In this document: piece after piece, positions 42,119 through 50,878 of the stretch
Layout of the letters: each line of letters starts with the position of its first letter
How positions within the stretch are numbered: position 1 is the stretch's first letter
Assembly: GCF_001050275.1 (NCBI RefSeq)
Contig: NZ_BBYA01000002.1
Coordinates: 62,001-126,000 of the forward strand
Source: Leptolinea tardivitalis
GTDB lineage: Bacteria > Chloroflexota > Anaerolineae > Anaerolineales > Anaerolineaceae
Length of the DNA: 64,000 nucleotides
Direction: 5' to 3'
The notes under the pieces: model-generated
What the model saw: the letters and a program-made list of their open reading frames with translations, nothing else
Databases searched by the model: none
Told to the model about the DNA's origin: nothing
Position numbers and translations under genes: made by a program

Positions 42119-43645
42119 TTATCCCTTGGGTTCGAGGTCGCTGCCGGTCACTTTACAGGCAGCCACATTTCCGAAAACAAAACAACCGGTCAATTGATTC
42201 AACGCAATCTCTTTTACGAAACCACGGGTTTTTTCAGGGGTTTCTGCCATGATGATTAAGGTTGTCCGGTCTTTTTCATGAACCAGACCTACCAATCCGA
42301 GTTCAGAAGAGGCTAATCGCCCCATTCCGGGAACCTCAATCTCAGACCCTGAAACTTTAAGTTCTGTCGGTACTTCTGTTGCGAACTCTTCATTACCTCC
42401 CGGTTCTTCCACTGTTTCTTCTGGCAACGGAGTACGTGTAGTCTCCAATGTTGCTTTCAGGGTGGATACTGGTGTACTACTTGCGGTTTCTACAGGTTCA
42501 GGTTTGAGGTTGAGTTTTAATGCCTTAATAATGTCTTCCGGGTTGTCTTTTGAATCAAAAGTCGAAAGAATGATCCGATCAACAGATGATTTATCTTCTC
42601 TGGAGATGGTCAAATCACCTTCACGGGCATCCAACAATGATTCCAGTTTGGAAACCACGGTCAAAAATTCACCATCCACATCCATCTTTTTAACAGGTTG
42701 TATGAGGATTTTTCCTGAGAACAACCGTGGAAAATCGGCCAGAGTCTTTGACCGCAGAGGTTGGGTAATAAAGTCAGCCAGATTGTTTGCAAAAACCTGA
42801 TTATCAGCTGAATAGATATACTGTGATGTCAACAAGCTGAAATCTCCAATGGCCAGCACACTACCCTGACCGTATTTCACCAGGGCAAATGGCGAGAACT
42901 TGCCAGATTGATCTGTGGCTGAGGAGAAGGTGGTTTCATTATTTGTGGCAAGGGAATTTCCATTGGAAGTTACTGAATGTCCGCCATAAATCACTAATTG
43001 ATTGATATCTTGAGTCAGGTCATTATCTTCAAATTCTTTGAATATCACATTTCGGAAATTTCCCTCATTGCTCGACATATCGTACAGGTAGTCATCGGCG
43101 ATTGAAATATCAAAAGGTTCCAGAAGAATATTTGAAACTTCCACACTTGTGAAACCGCGGGCATATCCTGTTGTTGGATTTTCTGTTGACATAACATTTC
43201 GCGTAGGATCCGCAGAAACAATGAGCTTCCCCCCGCGATATACAAATTCTTTAATAGCGGTAATATCGGCCCCCGAAAATCCCTGAATTGGTGCCAATGT
43301 AACATAGGCGTTGGCCGATTTTAATAATTGAGCCAGATCGAATTCATTTTCGGTTACCCTGATTTCACCACCTTTTGCTTCAATGAAACGGATGAACGGG
43401 TCAATCTCAGAAAGGGTTGCCATATTGGAATGGCTCATATCAAACAATATGGTAGTAGAGGGAACAGCTGGAGGAGTGGCTCGGGGTATGAGCGTGGAGA
43501 CTGGTGGTTGAGGAATATCAATGGTGGGGTAATCTGGCAAATTCGAGGATTGGGTATTGGGTACGTTTGAGTAAAACCAACCAATAGTCAATAGGCCAGG
43601 GAGAAGCAGACAGATTAATGCCGTAAATAGTTTTGAGCGTGTCAT
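42119..43645 (-). CDS. Secreted/membrane-anchored protein with DUF4350/GldG-like domain
   Basis: A 508-residue protein with an N-terminal hydrophobic anchor (residues 5-24). A Pro/Thr-rich linker follows, then a domain of about 220 residues beginning ILFDMSHSNMATLSEIDPFI and containing VYRGGKLIVSADPTRN and ALVKYGQGSVLAIGDFSLL. This resembles the DUF4350/GldG-type periplasmic domain of ABC-associated proteins. The later part has an acidic Thr/Pro-rich stretch (TLETTRTPLPEETVEEPGG) and a beta-rich end with IIMAETPEKTRGFV. The start overlaps the sppA stop in an ATGA junction, so the protein likely works with SppA. Exact function unknown. Confidence 0.65.
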   Translation of the reverse strand: MTRSKLFTALICLLLPGLLTIGWFYSNVPNTQSSNLPDYPTIDIPQPPVSTLIPRATPPAVPSTTILFDMSHSNMATLSEIDPFIRFIEAKGGEIRVTENEFDLAQLLKSANAYVTLAPIQGFSGADITAIKEFVYRGGKLIVSADPTRNVMSTENPTTGYARGFTSVEVSNILLEPFDISIADDYLYDMSSNEGNFRNVIFKEFEDNDLTQDINQLVIYGGHSVTSNGNSLATNNETTFSSATDQSGKFSPFALVKYGQGSVLAIGDFSLLTSQYIYSADNQVFANNLADFITQPLRSKTLADFPRLFSGKILIQPVKKMDVDGEFLTVVSKLESLLDAREGDLTISREDKSSVDRIILSTFDSKDNPEDIIKALKLNLKPEPVETASSTPVSTLKATLETTRTPLPEETVEEPGGNEEFATEVPTELKVSGSEIEVPGMGRLASSELGLVGLVHEKDRTTLIIMAETPEKTRGFVKEIALNQLTGCFVFGNVAACKVTGSDLEPKG

Positions 43646-44511
43646 TGGTTATCTCCCAGACCGGGGATGTATAACAGGTACAAACCAGCTTTTGCCGGGT
43701 AAGAGGAAATATTGCCATCGGAATCTTTTCTGAAAAAGCCCATTGGCGCTACAACTGTCTCTTTCAGACCGGCAACATCAAACATATCCTTGACTGTGTA
43801 ATGTCGAATTCCAGCCATTTGAGCGGCTTTGGCTTCGGCTTCACTTTGTGAACCAAGAGCATCAATTAAACCGGCACGTAAGGCATCTCCACCGGAATAA
43901 ATCTCACCGCGCAGAATGGTCTCATCTGATAATTTCAATCGATCTCCGCGTCCAAGTTTTACTGCCTGAAGAAAACCCTGTTTGAGCATTTCCAGTTCAC
44001 GGGAAAATGAATCACGAGGCATCCCCCAGATCTTATAAGGGCCAGTTGAATAAATATCTTCATAGACTGCCGGTTTATCGGGTTGTGTTCCGATTACCCC
44101 AATATTGCCTATTTCAGAGCTGGCCTTGGCGAAAATATAATCTGTGGCACTGGCGGCGTAGTATCCACCGCTGGCAGCCATACCTTCAATGACGGTAACA
44201 ACTGGTTTCTGTTGTTTTAAGGCGATAATTTCGCGATAAACAGATTCTGTATCTGTTACGGTTCCTCCAGGTGAATTCATTACGATGACCACAGCTCGAA
44301 TTTCAGCAGAATTCCGAGCGGCTGTTAATTGCTGGATGATGTCATGGGCTGAATAGTAGTAGATCGCATCACTCAGATAGATCACGCCTACGGCAGGCCG
44401 CGGGATAAGCAGGGAAATCAAGATTCCCAGAACCAGCGGGATAAGTATCCATAGAGAAACCTGAGAGAGAGACCACGGTGAATGTTTTATTTCCTGTTGT
44501 TCGATGGTCAT
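43642..44511 (-). CDS. sppA: SppA-type signal peptide peptidase (S49 family)
   Basis: A membrane-bound serine peptidase that degrades signal peptides. The 289-residue protein has one N-terminal transmembrane helix (about residues 18-40). A crotonase-like fold follows with MNSPGGTVTDTE (oxyanion region), GMAASGGYYAA holding the nucleophile Ser, EIGNIGVIGTQ, and downstream Lys candidates in VKLGRGDRLKL. The ATG at 44511 has AAGGAG six bases upstream; the longer frame to 44553 includes promoter sequence. The -35/-10 pair at 44561-44534 drives it. The SppA-like length indicates the short bacterial form with a single catalytic domain. Confidence 0.87.
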   Translation of the reverse strand: MTIEQQEIKHSPWSLSQVSLWILIPLVLGILISLLIPRPAVGVIYLSDAIYYYSAHDIIQQLTAARNSAEIRAVVIVMNSPGGTVTDTESVYREIIALKQQKPVVTVIEGMAASGGYYAASATDYIFAKASSEIGNIGVIGTQPDKPAVYEDIYSTGPYKIWGMPRDSFSRELEMLKQGFLQAVKLGRGDRLKLSDETILRGEIYSGGDALRAGLIDALGSQSEAEAKAAQMAGIRHYTVKDMFDVAGLKETVVAPMGFFRKDSDGNISSYPAKAGLYLLYIPGLGDNQ

Positions 44512-44533
44512 GTATACTCCTTTTGATATGAGT

Positions 44534-44561
44534 ATTATACGGTTATCCCCCATTCAAGCAA
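44534..44561 (-). promoter_or_regulatory. Promoter of sppA operon
   Basis: Minus-strand TTGCTT (44561-44556) and TATAAT (44539-44534) with a 16-base spacer, about 23 bases before the sppA start codon. Confidence 0.65.
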
Positions 44562-44598
44562 TTGATGGTATTTTCAAGTTTATTCCACTGGTATTGTA

Positions 44599-45939
44599 AT
44601 GACTCCGACTCTTATTCTTGCTCGTGTGTTTCTAATTTGCCACCTGTTGGTTTCTAGCTGGTTTCCGACCATTTCCCTGCATCCCCATGAGGCGGATTGG
44701 TGCCAGTGTGTCATATTTGTCTTGAATTTCCTGGGAATCAAACAGATCCCTGGAGAGTATTGGACTGCCTCATCCCTGTCTGTACCTGATTCATCAGGAA
44801 AAACGTGGATGGATTACCAGGGATTCATGGAACGGCCAGCAGAGGAATTACCACAAACAGGAGATCTGTTGGTATTAAAAGGTGGAGCACAGGTTGTGAC
44901 GGTGCAAACCTGGGATGGAATGGAACATCTGGTTCCAGTACCTGTTGATGTTTGGGCAGGGCATATCGGTGTTGTTCTCGGTGCTGAGGTCACTGAAAAA
45001 GAGAACAATCCGTACATACAGGTTCATCTGCTCAGCGCCAACTGGGGTGTCAATGCCAGTCCATTAGGGGTAGTGGGATCGTGTTTCAATGCAGACGAAT
45101 CGACTTTTCTTGTTCCCCGGGGTTATGCGAAGGCGATTTTTTATAAAGCCGCTGATCCAGCGAAAATGCGCGAGAGAATGGTCAACCGGGCAAATCGCTG
45201 GGCACAATTAGGTCTTGCGGCAAATTCACAGGGATCACTGGATGGTTTTCCTTTATCACCATCTGGATTTATCAGTGAAGTCCTCCAGCCAGTCAACAGC
45301 CAGCCTCTTGTTCCGGGGATAACGGATATCGCCGGCTCCCTTGTTGAAGTTGATCCGAATGGTGTGCTGCCAGGAGATATTGTCATATTTGGTGAAAAAA
45401 ATAACCCCGCTCTAGGGGTGGTCGATTCGATCACACCGAACTTGCAATCTTCAGAAAGGGAATTCGGGGTTGTATCTTTTCGTCCGGCAGGCCGGGTAAC
45501 CGGTCCAGAATTATGGAAAATCACCGGGCAGGCCGGGAATTGGACAGGTACATTTTCTGATGGAGAAAAGGAGAAAATAAGGTTTTACCGGTATACTGGA
45601 TTGCCGACTTTCCCTGCCATAATTAATAGAATGAGCCTGACAGGTGCCCCCGGTGAAGATATACGTGTTGTGTTGGATCTCACAAATGGCGGATTGGGCG
45701 AATTGACTGTCAATCACCTTTATCTGAGATTGTATCCGGTTCAAACGGATGGAATTGTGCAAGCCAAACCGGTTGCTCAAATCAGTCTGCCCGATATAGT
45801 AGTGAAATCCGGAGAAAAGATAACAACAAATAGTGAGATTACACCACCATCAACCGGTGAATTCAGGCTTGTACTGGATTTTCAAGGTAATGATGGAAGA
45901 ATTCTTTCTCTGGAAGCAGGTCAATTAACAGTAAATTGA
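44599..45939 (+). CDS. Secreted CHAP-like protein with degenerate NlpC/P60-like second domain
   Basis: A 446-residue protein with an N-terminal hydrophobic segment (about residues 3-22). The first domain (about 25-175) has WCQCVIFVLNFLG and WAGHIGVVLG, the Cys and His of a CHAP/NlpC-type hydrolase, plus TGDLLVLKGG between them. The second domain (about 190-300) keeps the fold pattern: NRANRWAQLGL, LSPSGFISEVLQ in place of DCSGFV, and GVLPGDIVIFG. Its Cys is Pro and its His is Leu, so it should be inactive. Residues about 330-446 are an Ig-like beta domain. It probably acts on peptidoglycan or binds it. No clear ribosome site precedes the ATG. Confidence 0.65.
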   Translation: MTPTLILARVFLICHLLVSSWFPTISLHPHEADWCQCVIFVLNFLGIKQIPGEYWTASSLSVPDSSGKTWMDYQGFMERPAEELPQTGDLLVLKGGAQVVTVQTWDGMEHLVPVPVDVWAGHIGVVLGAEVTEKENNPYIQVHLLSANWGVNASPLGVVGSCFNADESTFLVPRGYAKAIFYKAADPAKMRERMVNRANRWAQLGLAANSQGSLDGFPLSPSGFISEVLQPVNSQPLVPGITDIAGSLVEVDPNGVLPGDIVIFGEKNNPALGVVDSITPNLQSSEREFGVVSFRPAGRVTGPELWKITGQAGNWTGTFSDGEKEKIRFYRYTGLPTFPAIINRMSLTGAPGEDIRVVLDLTNGGLGELTVNHLYLRLYPVQTDGIVQAKPVAQISLPDIVVKSGEKITTNSEITPPSTGEFRLVLDFQGNDGRILSLEAGQLTVN

Positions 45940-45953
45940 CATTTACCCTTCCG

Positions 45954-46250
45954 TCAGGGGTAGATTTCATTCAGGATTGGTTCATAAAAACAACGGCATC
46001 CGTTTTCATGGGAACATCCCTTTGCTGGAAGAATTGGAACATCTTCTTTTGAGTAGGTTCCTTCCAGTTTTCGGCAGGCCGGGCAGCAATCTGCAGCTAC
46101 GGCAACACGTAAAGATTGGACTCTGGGATTACTGCGGTATTTCTTCAAGGCAGCTGCCTGTTCAGATAATGTGGAAAGATCTGCCTTGCAGGCAGGGCAA
46201 ACATCTACAGAATCGGGTACTTGAGTATGACAAATGGAACAGGTTTGCAC
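45954..46250 (-). CDS. Small zinc-ribbon protein
   Basis: A 98-residue protein with two Cys clusters. An N-terminal zinc ribbon (TCSICHTQVP, DVCPACKADL) is followed by a helical linker and a C-terminal cluster DCCPACRKLEG...GCSHENGCRCFYEPI. This C-terminal arrangement is like small phage- or Chloroflexi-type metal-binding modules of unknown role. AAGGAG lies eight bases before a GTG at 46250, which decides the start; the frame continues to a GTG at 46271 upstream of that ribosome site. It lies 44 bp after the response regulator gene and is probably co-transcribed with it. Confidence 0.7.
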   Translation of the reverse strand: MQTCSICHTQVPDSVDVCPACKADLSTLSEQAAALKKYRSNPRVQSLRVAVAADCCPACRKLEGTYSKEDVPILPAKGCSHENGCRCFYEPILNEIYP

Positions 46251-46294
46251 GATCGGCACTCCTTTTTCCACTAATTCTACTATTTTTATATTCT

Positions 46295-46687
46295 TTAGAT
46301 GGCTGCTTGTGAAATGATTAACGGGCTGGTTTGCTGTACCCGTAAGAATTTTTTAATATAGGCATGCAAGATATTCTGAGACACCGGTTTGATAAGATAA
46401 TCATCAGCTCCGGCATCCAGGACTTCTGCAATGGTTTCCGGCGAATCAAGGGCAGAAAGGATTAATATGGGAACAGAACTGGAGCGCCGAATGGCTTTGC
46501 AAACCTGGCGTCCATCCATTTCAGGCATCCACAGGTCAAGCAAAATCAAATCGGGTTTCAATTTTTTGGCCAGATCAATTCCTTCGGCCGGCAGGTTGGT
46601 GGAAATAACTTCAGCGGGAAAACTGGCCAGAAGGATACGGATTAGTTCAGTTGAAGCGGGATCATCATCAATGATCAGAATACGCAC
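46295..46687 (-). CDS. Single-domain response regulator
   Basis: A 130-residue receiver domain with no output domain. The acidic pair is in IIDDDP, the phospho-accepting Asp in LILLDLWMPEMDG (about residue 52), the switch Ser in LILSALDS, and the conserved Lys in LIKPVS. A short tail follows. Start: GGAGGA lies five bases before a GTG at 46687, which fits better than the TTG at 46699 that overlaps the ribosome site. CheY-like stand-alone receivers act by protein contact; no histidine kinase is near. The downstream zinc-ribbon protein could be its partner. Confidence 0.88.
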   Translation of the reverse strand: MRILIIDDDPASTELIRILLASFPAEVISTNLPAEGIDLAKKLKPDLILLDLWMPEMDGRQVCKAIRRSSSVPILILSALDSPETIAEVLDAGADDYLIKPVSQNILHAYIKKFLRVQQTSPLIISQAAI

Positions 46688-46776
46688 AAAATCCTCCAAA
46701 AACTCTTATCCATATTATCCGGCAGATGTTGAAAATCGTACCTTTCAACTTCTTTACAGTACGGCAAACGATTCTT

Positions 46777-46806
46777 TTGAAGAACATTCTTCCATTGTGG
46801 TAGAAT
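46777..46806 (+). promoter_or_regulatory. Promoter of ppdK
   Basis: TTGAAG (46777-46782) and TAGAAT (46801-46806) with an 18-base spacer, about 70 bases upstream of the ppdK start. The leader has an AGGAGG ribosome site. Confidence 0.55.
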
Positions 46807-46875
46807 CCATGTTTTAAAGCGAATATTGCGATTTTCCCAAAAATTGCATTAATTGTTAATTCTCAGGAGGCACAC

Positions 46876-49689
46876 ATGGTTCAAAAGAAATGGGTTTATC
46901 TGTTCGACGAAGTTGAACAGGCCGAAAAATATTGCGGTGGAAGTTGGGATAAAGTTCGCGGTTTGCTGGGTGGCAAAGGCGCCAACCTGGCTGAAATGAC
47001 CAGGATTAAACTGCCGGTTCCACCCTTCTTCACCGTCACCACCGAAGCCTGCAATGCCTACCAACCTACTGGAAAGTTCCCTGAAGGTCAGTGGGATCAG
47101 ATGATGGAAGCCTTGAAAGCTATCGAAAAAGCATCTGGAAAGAAATTCGGCGATGCCACAAATCCTTTGTTGGTTTCCTGCCGATCTGGCGCCAAATTCT
47201 CCATGCCGGGTATGATGGATACTGTGCTCAATATCGGTTTGAATGATGAAACCGCTAAAGGCATGGTTGCACTTACAAAGAACGAACGCTTTGTGTATGA
47301 TTCCTACCGCCGATTGATCCAGATGTTCGGTTCTGTCGTGCTTGGTCTGCCCGATGAAGCATTTGAAGATGTTTTGGATGAGATGAAGAAAGAAAAGGGC
47401 GCCAAGGTTGATACTGACCTGGATGCCGCCGCTTTAAAAGAACTTGTTGAGAAATTCAAAGCTGTCACAAAAGCTCATAAGAAAGAATTTCCCCAGGATG
47501 TTCTCGAACAACTGCGTCTGGCTACCGAAGCCGTGTTTAAATCCTGGAACGGTAAACGCGCTGTAGACTACCGTCGCGCCACCAATATTCCCGATGACCT
47601 CGGAACCGCTGTCAACATTGTGACCATGGTCTTCGGTAATATGGGCAATGACTCCGGTACCGGTGTTGCTTTTACACGTAACCCTGCCACCGGCGAACGC
47701 AAACTGTACGGTGATTACCTGTTGAATGCCCAGGGTGAAGATGTTGTGGCTGGTATTCGCAACACAGAAAAAATTGAAAACCTCGGCAAAGACTTGAAAC
47801 CCGCTTATGATCAATTCCTGACGATCTGCGATACGCTTGAAAAACACTACAAAAACATGCAGGATATGGAATTCACTATTGAGCGTGGACGCCTGTGGAT
47901 GCTTCAGACACGCGATGGCAAACGCACTGCTGCTGCCGCCATCAAGATTGCCTATGACATGGTCAACGAAGGCCTGATCACCAAAGAAGAAGCTGTTTTG
48001 CGCATAACCACAGATAACGTTGACTCCATGCTGCACCCGCAGTTTGACCAGGAGGACAAGAAAGTGGCCAAGAAGGAAGGCCGCTTCTATGCTTCCGGTG
48101 TGAACGCTTCTCCCGGTTCCGCCGTTGGCCAGGTCTACTTTGATGCCGATCTGACCGAAAAGATGTCCAAAGAAGAAAAACAGGACACCATCATGGTTCG
48201 TCCGTTTACAAAACCAGATGATGTTCATGGTATGCTCGCTGCAAAAGGTATTTTGACTTCTGAAGGCGGCGCCACCTCCCATGCTGCCGTTGTTGCCCGC
48301 CAGTTTGGTGTTCCCTGTGTTGTCGGTGCCTCCGCCATCAAAATCGACCTTGATAAACGTCAGATGGTAGTTGATGGCAAAGTGGTCAAAGAAGGTGAAT
48401 GGATCTCCGTTGACGGCACTACCGGCGAAGTCTTCCTGGGCAAGATCAAATCTTTCAGCCCGTCTCTGGAAGAACAGAAAGAACTGCTCACCATCTTGAA
48501 CTGGGCTGATGAAATCTGCGCCCGCCCGGATGTTCGCGCTAAATTGGGCGTTACCGGTCCGAAACGCGGTCTGCAGGTTTGGGCCAATGCCGATTACCCG
48601 AAAGATGCCCGCCGCGCCCGTTCTTACGGTGCTGTTGGTATCGGCCTCTGCCGGACTGAGCACATGTTCTTCGAACCTGAACGTCTGCCGATTGTACAGC
48701 GCATGATTCTGGCTCCTACAAGCGAAGAACGCACCGCTGCTTTGAATGAACTGCTGCCTTCACAGCGCAGTGATTTCGAAGGCCTGTTCCGCGCCATGGT
48801 CGACAATGAAAAAGACAAGAACGGCTACCCGGTAATCATCCGCTTGATTGACCCGCCGCTGCATGAGTTCCTGCCTGCTGCTGAAGAATTGCAGGACAAG
48901 ATCATCACCCAGCGCATCGCCAACCTGGCCGGTTACACCCTGGGCAAGGGCGACACCAAAGAAATCGCTGCCGCCGAAAAGATGCTGCACGCGGTTGAAT
49001 CCCTGCACGAATCCAACCCCATGATGGGTCTGCGCGGTGTCCGCTTGAGCATCGCCATGCCTGAAATCGTTGAAATGCAGGTTCGCGCCATCTTCGAAGC
49101 CGCTGCCAATGTAGCCCTCGAAGGTTACAAACCGAAACCGGAAGTGATGATCCCGCTGACCGGCCATGTGAATGAACTGAAATGGATCCAGCCGCGGTTG
49201 GAACGCATTGCTAAAGCCGTTATGGAAGAGAAGAAAGTCAACTTCTCCTACAAATTCGGTACCATGATCGAAATTCCGCGCGCCGCTGTCACCGCCAATG
49301 AAATTGCCGGTCTGGCTGAATTCTTCTCCTTCGGTACCAATGACCTGACTCAGATGACCTTCGGCTACAGCCGTGACGATGCCGAACGCAACTTCCTGAT
49401 CACCTACGTTGAACAGGGCATTCTACCGAAGAATCCCTTCCAGACCCTCGACCGCGACGGCGTTGGCCGCCTGATGCGTCTGGCTGTGGAAGACGGCCGC
49501 AAAGCCCGCCCCGAACTGGAAGTGGGTATCTGCGGTGAACATGGTGGCGATCCGAACTCCATCGAGTTCTGCCACATGATCGGAAACAACTACGTTTCAT
49601 GCTCTCCGTTCCGCGTTCCGGTTGCCCGCCTGGCTGCCGCCCACGCCGCGTTGAAATTCTCTTCCGGCGCCGAAAACACCGACAAGTAA
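46876..49689 (+). CDS. ppdK: Pyruvate phosphate dikinase
   Basis: Interconverts pyruvate, ATP and phosphate with phosphoenolpyruvate, AMP and pyrophosphate; in anaerobes it often runs toward ATP using pyrophosphate. Domains: N-terminal ATP-grasp (LGGKGANLAEM, SCRSGAKFSMPGMMDTVLN), central swivelling domain with the phospho-His in GGATSHAAVVARQFG (about residue 463), and C-terminal PEP/pyruvate barrel with LCRTEHMFFEPERLP and GICGEHGGDP. At 937 residues it is somewhat longer than the usual 870-890. Codon use is strongly biased and the ribosome site is AGGAGG, suggesting high expression. It links the pyrophosphate pool to glycolysis. Confidence 0.97.
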   Translation: MVQKKWVYLFDEVEQAEKYCGGSWDKVRGLLGGKGANLAEMTRIKLPVPPFFTVTTEACNAYQPTGKFPEGQWDQMMEALKAIEKASGKKFGDATNPLLVSCRSGAKFSMPGMMDTVLNIGLNDETAKGMVALTKNERFVYDSYRRLIQMFGSVVLGLPDEAFEDVLDEMKKEKGAKVDTDLDAAALKELVEKFKAVTKAHKKEFPQDVLEQLRLATEAVFKSWNGKRAVDYRRATNIPDDLGTAVNIVTMVFGNMGNDSGTGVAFTRNPATGERKLYGDYLLNAQGEDVVAGIRNTEKIENLGKDLKPAYDQFLTICDTLEKHYKNMQDMEFTIERGRLWMLQTRDGKRTAAAAIKIAYDMVNEGLITKEEAVLRITTDNVDSMLHPQFDQEDKKVAKKEGRFYASGVNASPGSAVGQVYFDADLTEKMSKEEKQDTIMVRPFTKPDDVHGMLAAKGILTSEGGATSHAAVVARQFGVPCVVGASAIKIDLDKRQMVVDGKVVKEGEWISVDGTTGEVFLGKIKSFSPSLEEQKELLTILNWADEICARPDVRAKLGVTGPKRGLQVWANADYPKDARRARSYGAVGIGLCRTEHMFFEPERLPIVQRMILAPTSEERTAALNELLPSQRSDFEGLFRAMVDNEKDKNGYPVIIRLIDPPLHEFLPAAEELQDKIITQRIANLAGYTLGKGDTKEIAAAEKMLHAVESLHESNPMMGLRGVRLSIAMPEIVEMQVRAIFEAAANVALEGYKPKPEVMIPLTGHVNELKWIQPRLERIAKAVMEEKKVNFSYKFGTMIEIPRAAVTANEIAGLAEFFSFGTNDLTQMTFGYSRDDAERNFLITYVEQGILPKNPFQTLDRDGVGRLMRLAVEDGRKARPELEVGICGEHGGDPNSIEFCHMIGNNYVSCSPFRVPVARLAAAHAALKFSSGAENTDK

Positions 49690-49718
49690 TCCGGTCTTTT
49701 TTCGGGAACAAAGATAAC

Positions 49719-49756
49719 AAAAGGAGCACATCCATTTCGGATGTGCTCCTTTTTTT
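49719..49756 (+). terminator. Intrinsic terminator after ppdK
   Basis: A perfect 15-bp stem (49719-49733 with 49739-49753), 5-base loop and a run of T. With A4 on the left arm it could also work for corA on the other strand. Confidence 0.95.
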
Positions 49757-49807
49757 CAACTAAGATTTTTTGATAATTTATTGGTAGATTTATTGCCTGA
49801 AACTGAT

Positions 49808-50740
49808 TCAAAACCAATCCCGCTTAAGAAACGCGTATACCACGAATGCCATCAAAATGACAAAGAGCAGGATCACACCGATATAGGCATAGGGATGGTC
49901 GGACATCGGGAGAGGTACGTTCATCCCGAAGAAACCGACCACAATAGACGGGATACTCAATACAATGGTCATGGACGCCAGGAATTTCATCACATCATTT
50001 ACGTTGTTCGAAACGATCGTGGCAAAGGCATCCACCATGGAACTCATAATGTTGGTGCTGATCTCCGTCATGCTGATGGCTTGCTGGTTTTCTGTGATCA
50101 CATCTTCAAGCAGATCTTCATCTTCTTCATACTGGGTGAAGAGCTTCATACGCTGAAGACGTTCCATGAGTACTTCATTCGACCGGATACCCTGAGTGAA
50201 ATAAACCAGGGATTTCTGATATTTCAATAATTCCATTACTTCTTTGTTTTTAATGGAACTTTGAAGCCGGTCTTCCACCTGTTCGGTTAGTTTATTGATC
50301 TCGCGCAAAAAAACCAGATAGTTGTTGGCAACATTCAAGAGCAGGCGCAGAATAAAGCGATAGCGTTTTCCGGTGGAGAAACCGCGCATTTTCCCGGCAG
50401 CAAAATCGTCCAACAATGCGTAGGATTGCCGGGTGATGGTGACGATGTATTTATTGCTGACAATAATTCCAAGTGGAATAGTGGAATAGGGAATATCCGA
50501 TGTCTTCCCCTGGAAAATCGGGATGCGAACAATAATGAGCAGCGTTCCGTCATCTTCACGTTCTGAACGAGAAAGCTCATCAATATCCAGAGGATAAGTG
50601 ATAAAGTCACGGGGAATATCCATGGCGACCAGATGATTGATCTCCTCTGGCGTTGGATCTGTGACCTTGATCCAGCAGTTGTTTATCAATTCATTGAACT
50701 GTTCAATGCCATTCTCGGTGGTCTTGTAAATATTGATCAT
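49808..50740 (-). CDS. corA: CorA-family magnesium/divalent cation channel
   Basis: A pentameric Mg2+ channel family member of 310 residues. The N-terminal alpha/beta cytoplasmic domain is followed by the long stalk helix with LLKYQKSLVYFTQGIRSNEVLM. Two C-terminal transmembrane helices follow, the first ending in the GMN signature (VVGFFGMNVPLP) and the second leading to a basic tail KRDWF. The ATG at 50740 has GGGAGGT upstream. It could transport Co2+ or Zn2+ as well as Mg2+. The gene stands alone between two terminators. Confidence 0.93.
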   Translation of the reverse strand: MINIYKTTENGIEQFNELINNCWIKVTDPTPEEINHLVAMDIPRDFITYPLDIDELSRSEREDDGTLLIIVRIPIFQGKTSDIPYSTIPLGIIVSNKYIVTITRQSYALLDDFAAGKMRGFSTGKRYRFILRLLLNVANNYLVFLREINKLTEQVEDRLQSSIKNKEVMELLKYQKSLVYFTQGIRSNEVLMERLQRMKLFTQYEEDEDLLEDVITENQQAISMTEISTNIMSSMVDAFATIVSNNVNDVMKFLASMTIVLSIPSIVVGFFGMNVPLPMSDHPYAYIGVILLFVILMAFVVYAFLKRDWF

Positions 50741-50832
50741 GGGTTACCTCCCCGATGTTGGAATGGCTGATTAAATGACGGCACATGATTTTACACTCAA
50801 CATCGAGAAGAGGTAAGGCTATTTCTGGCAAA

Positions 50833-50868
50833 AAAAACACTTCTGAAGGTTGTTTCAGAAGTGTTTTT
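50833..50868 (-). terminator. Intrinsic terminator of the OsmC / XRE-cupin-NifX unit
   Basis: A perfect 15-bp stem (50833-50847 with 50854-50868) around a 6-base loop, with T-runs on both strands. It lies 10 bp downstream of the XRE-cupin-NifX gene. Confidence 0.93.
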
Positions 50869-50878
50869 AAAGAGAACC

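Noticed and set aside
47434-48663. Long open frame antisense to ppdK (409 codons)
   Set aside because: It is a shadow of the strongly codon-biased ppdK reading frame; no ribosome site or family motif.
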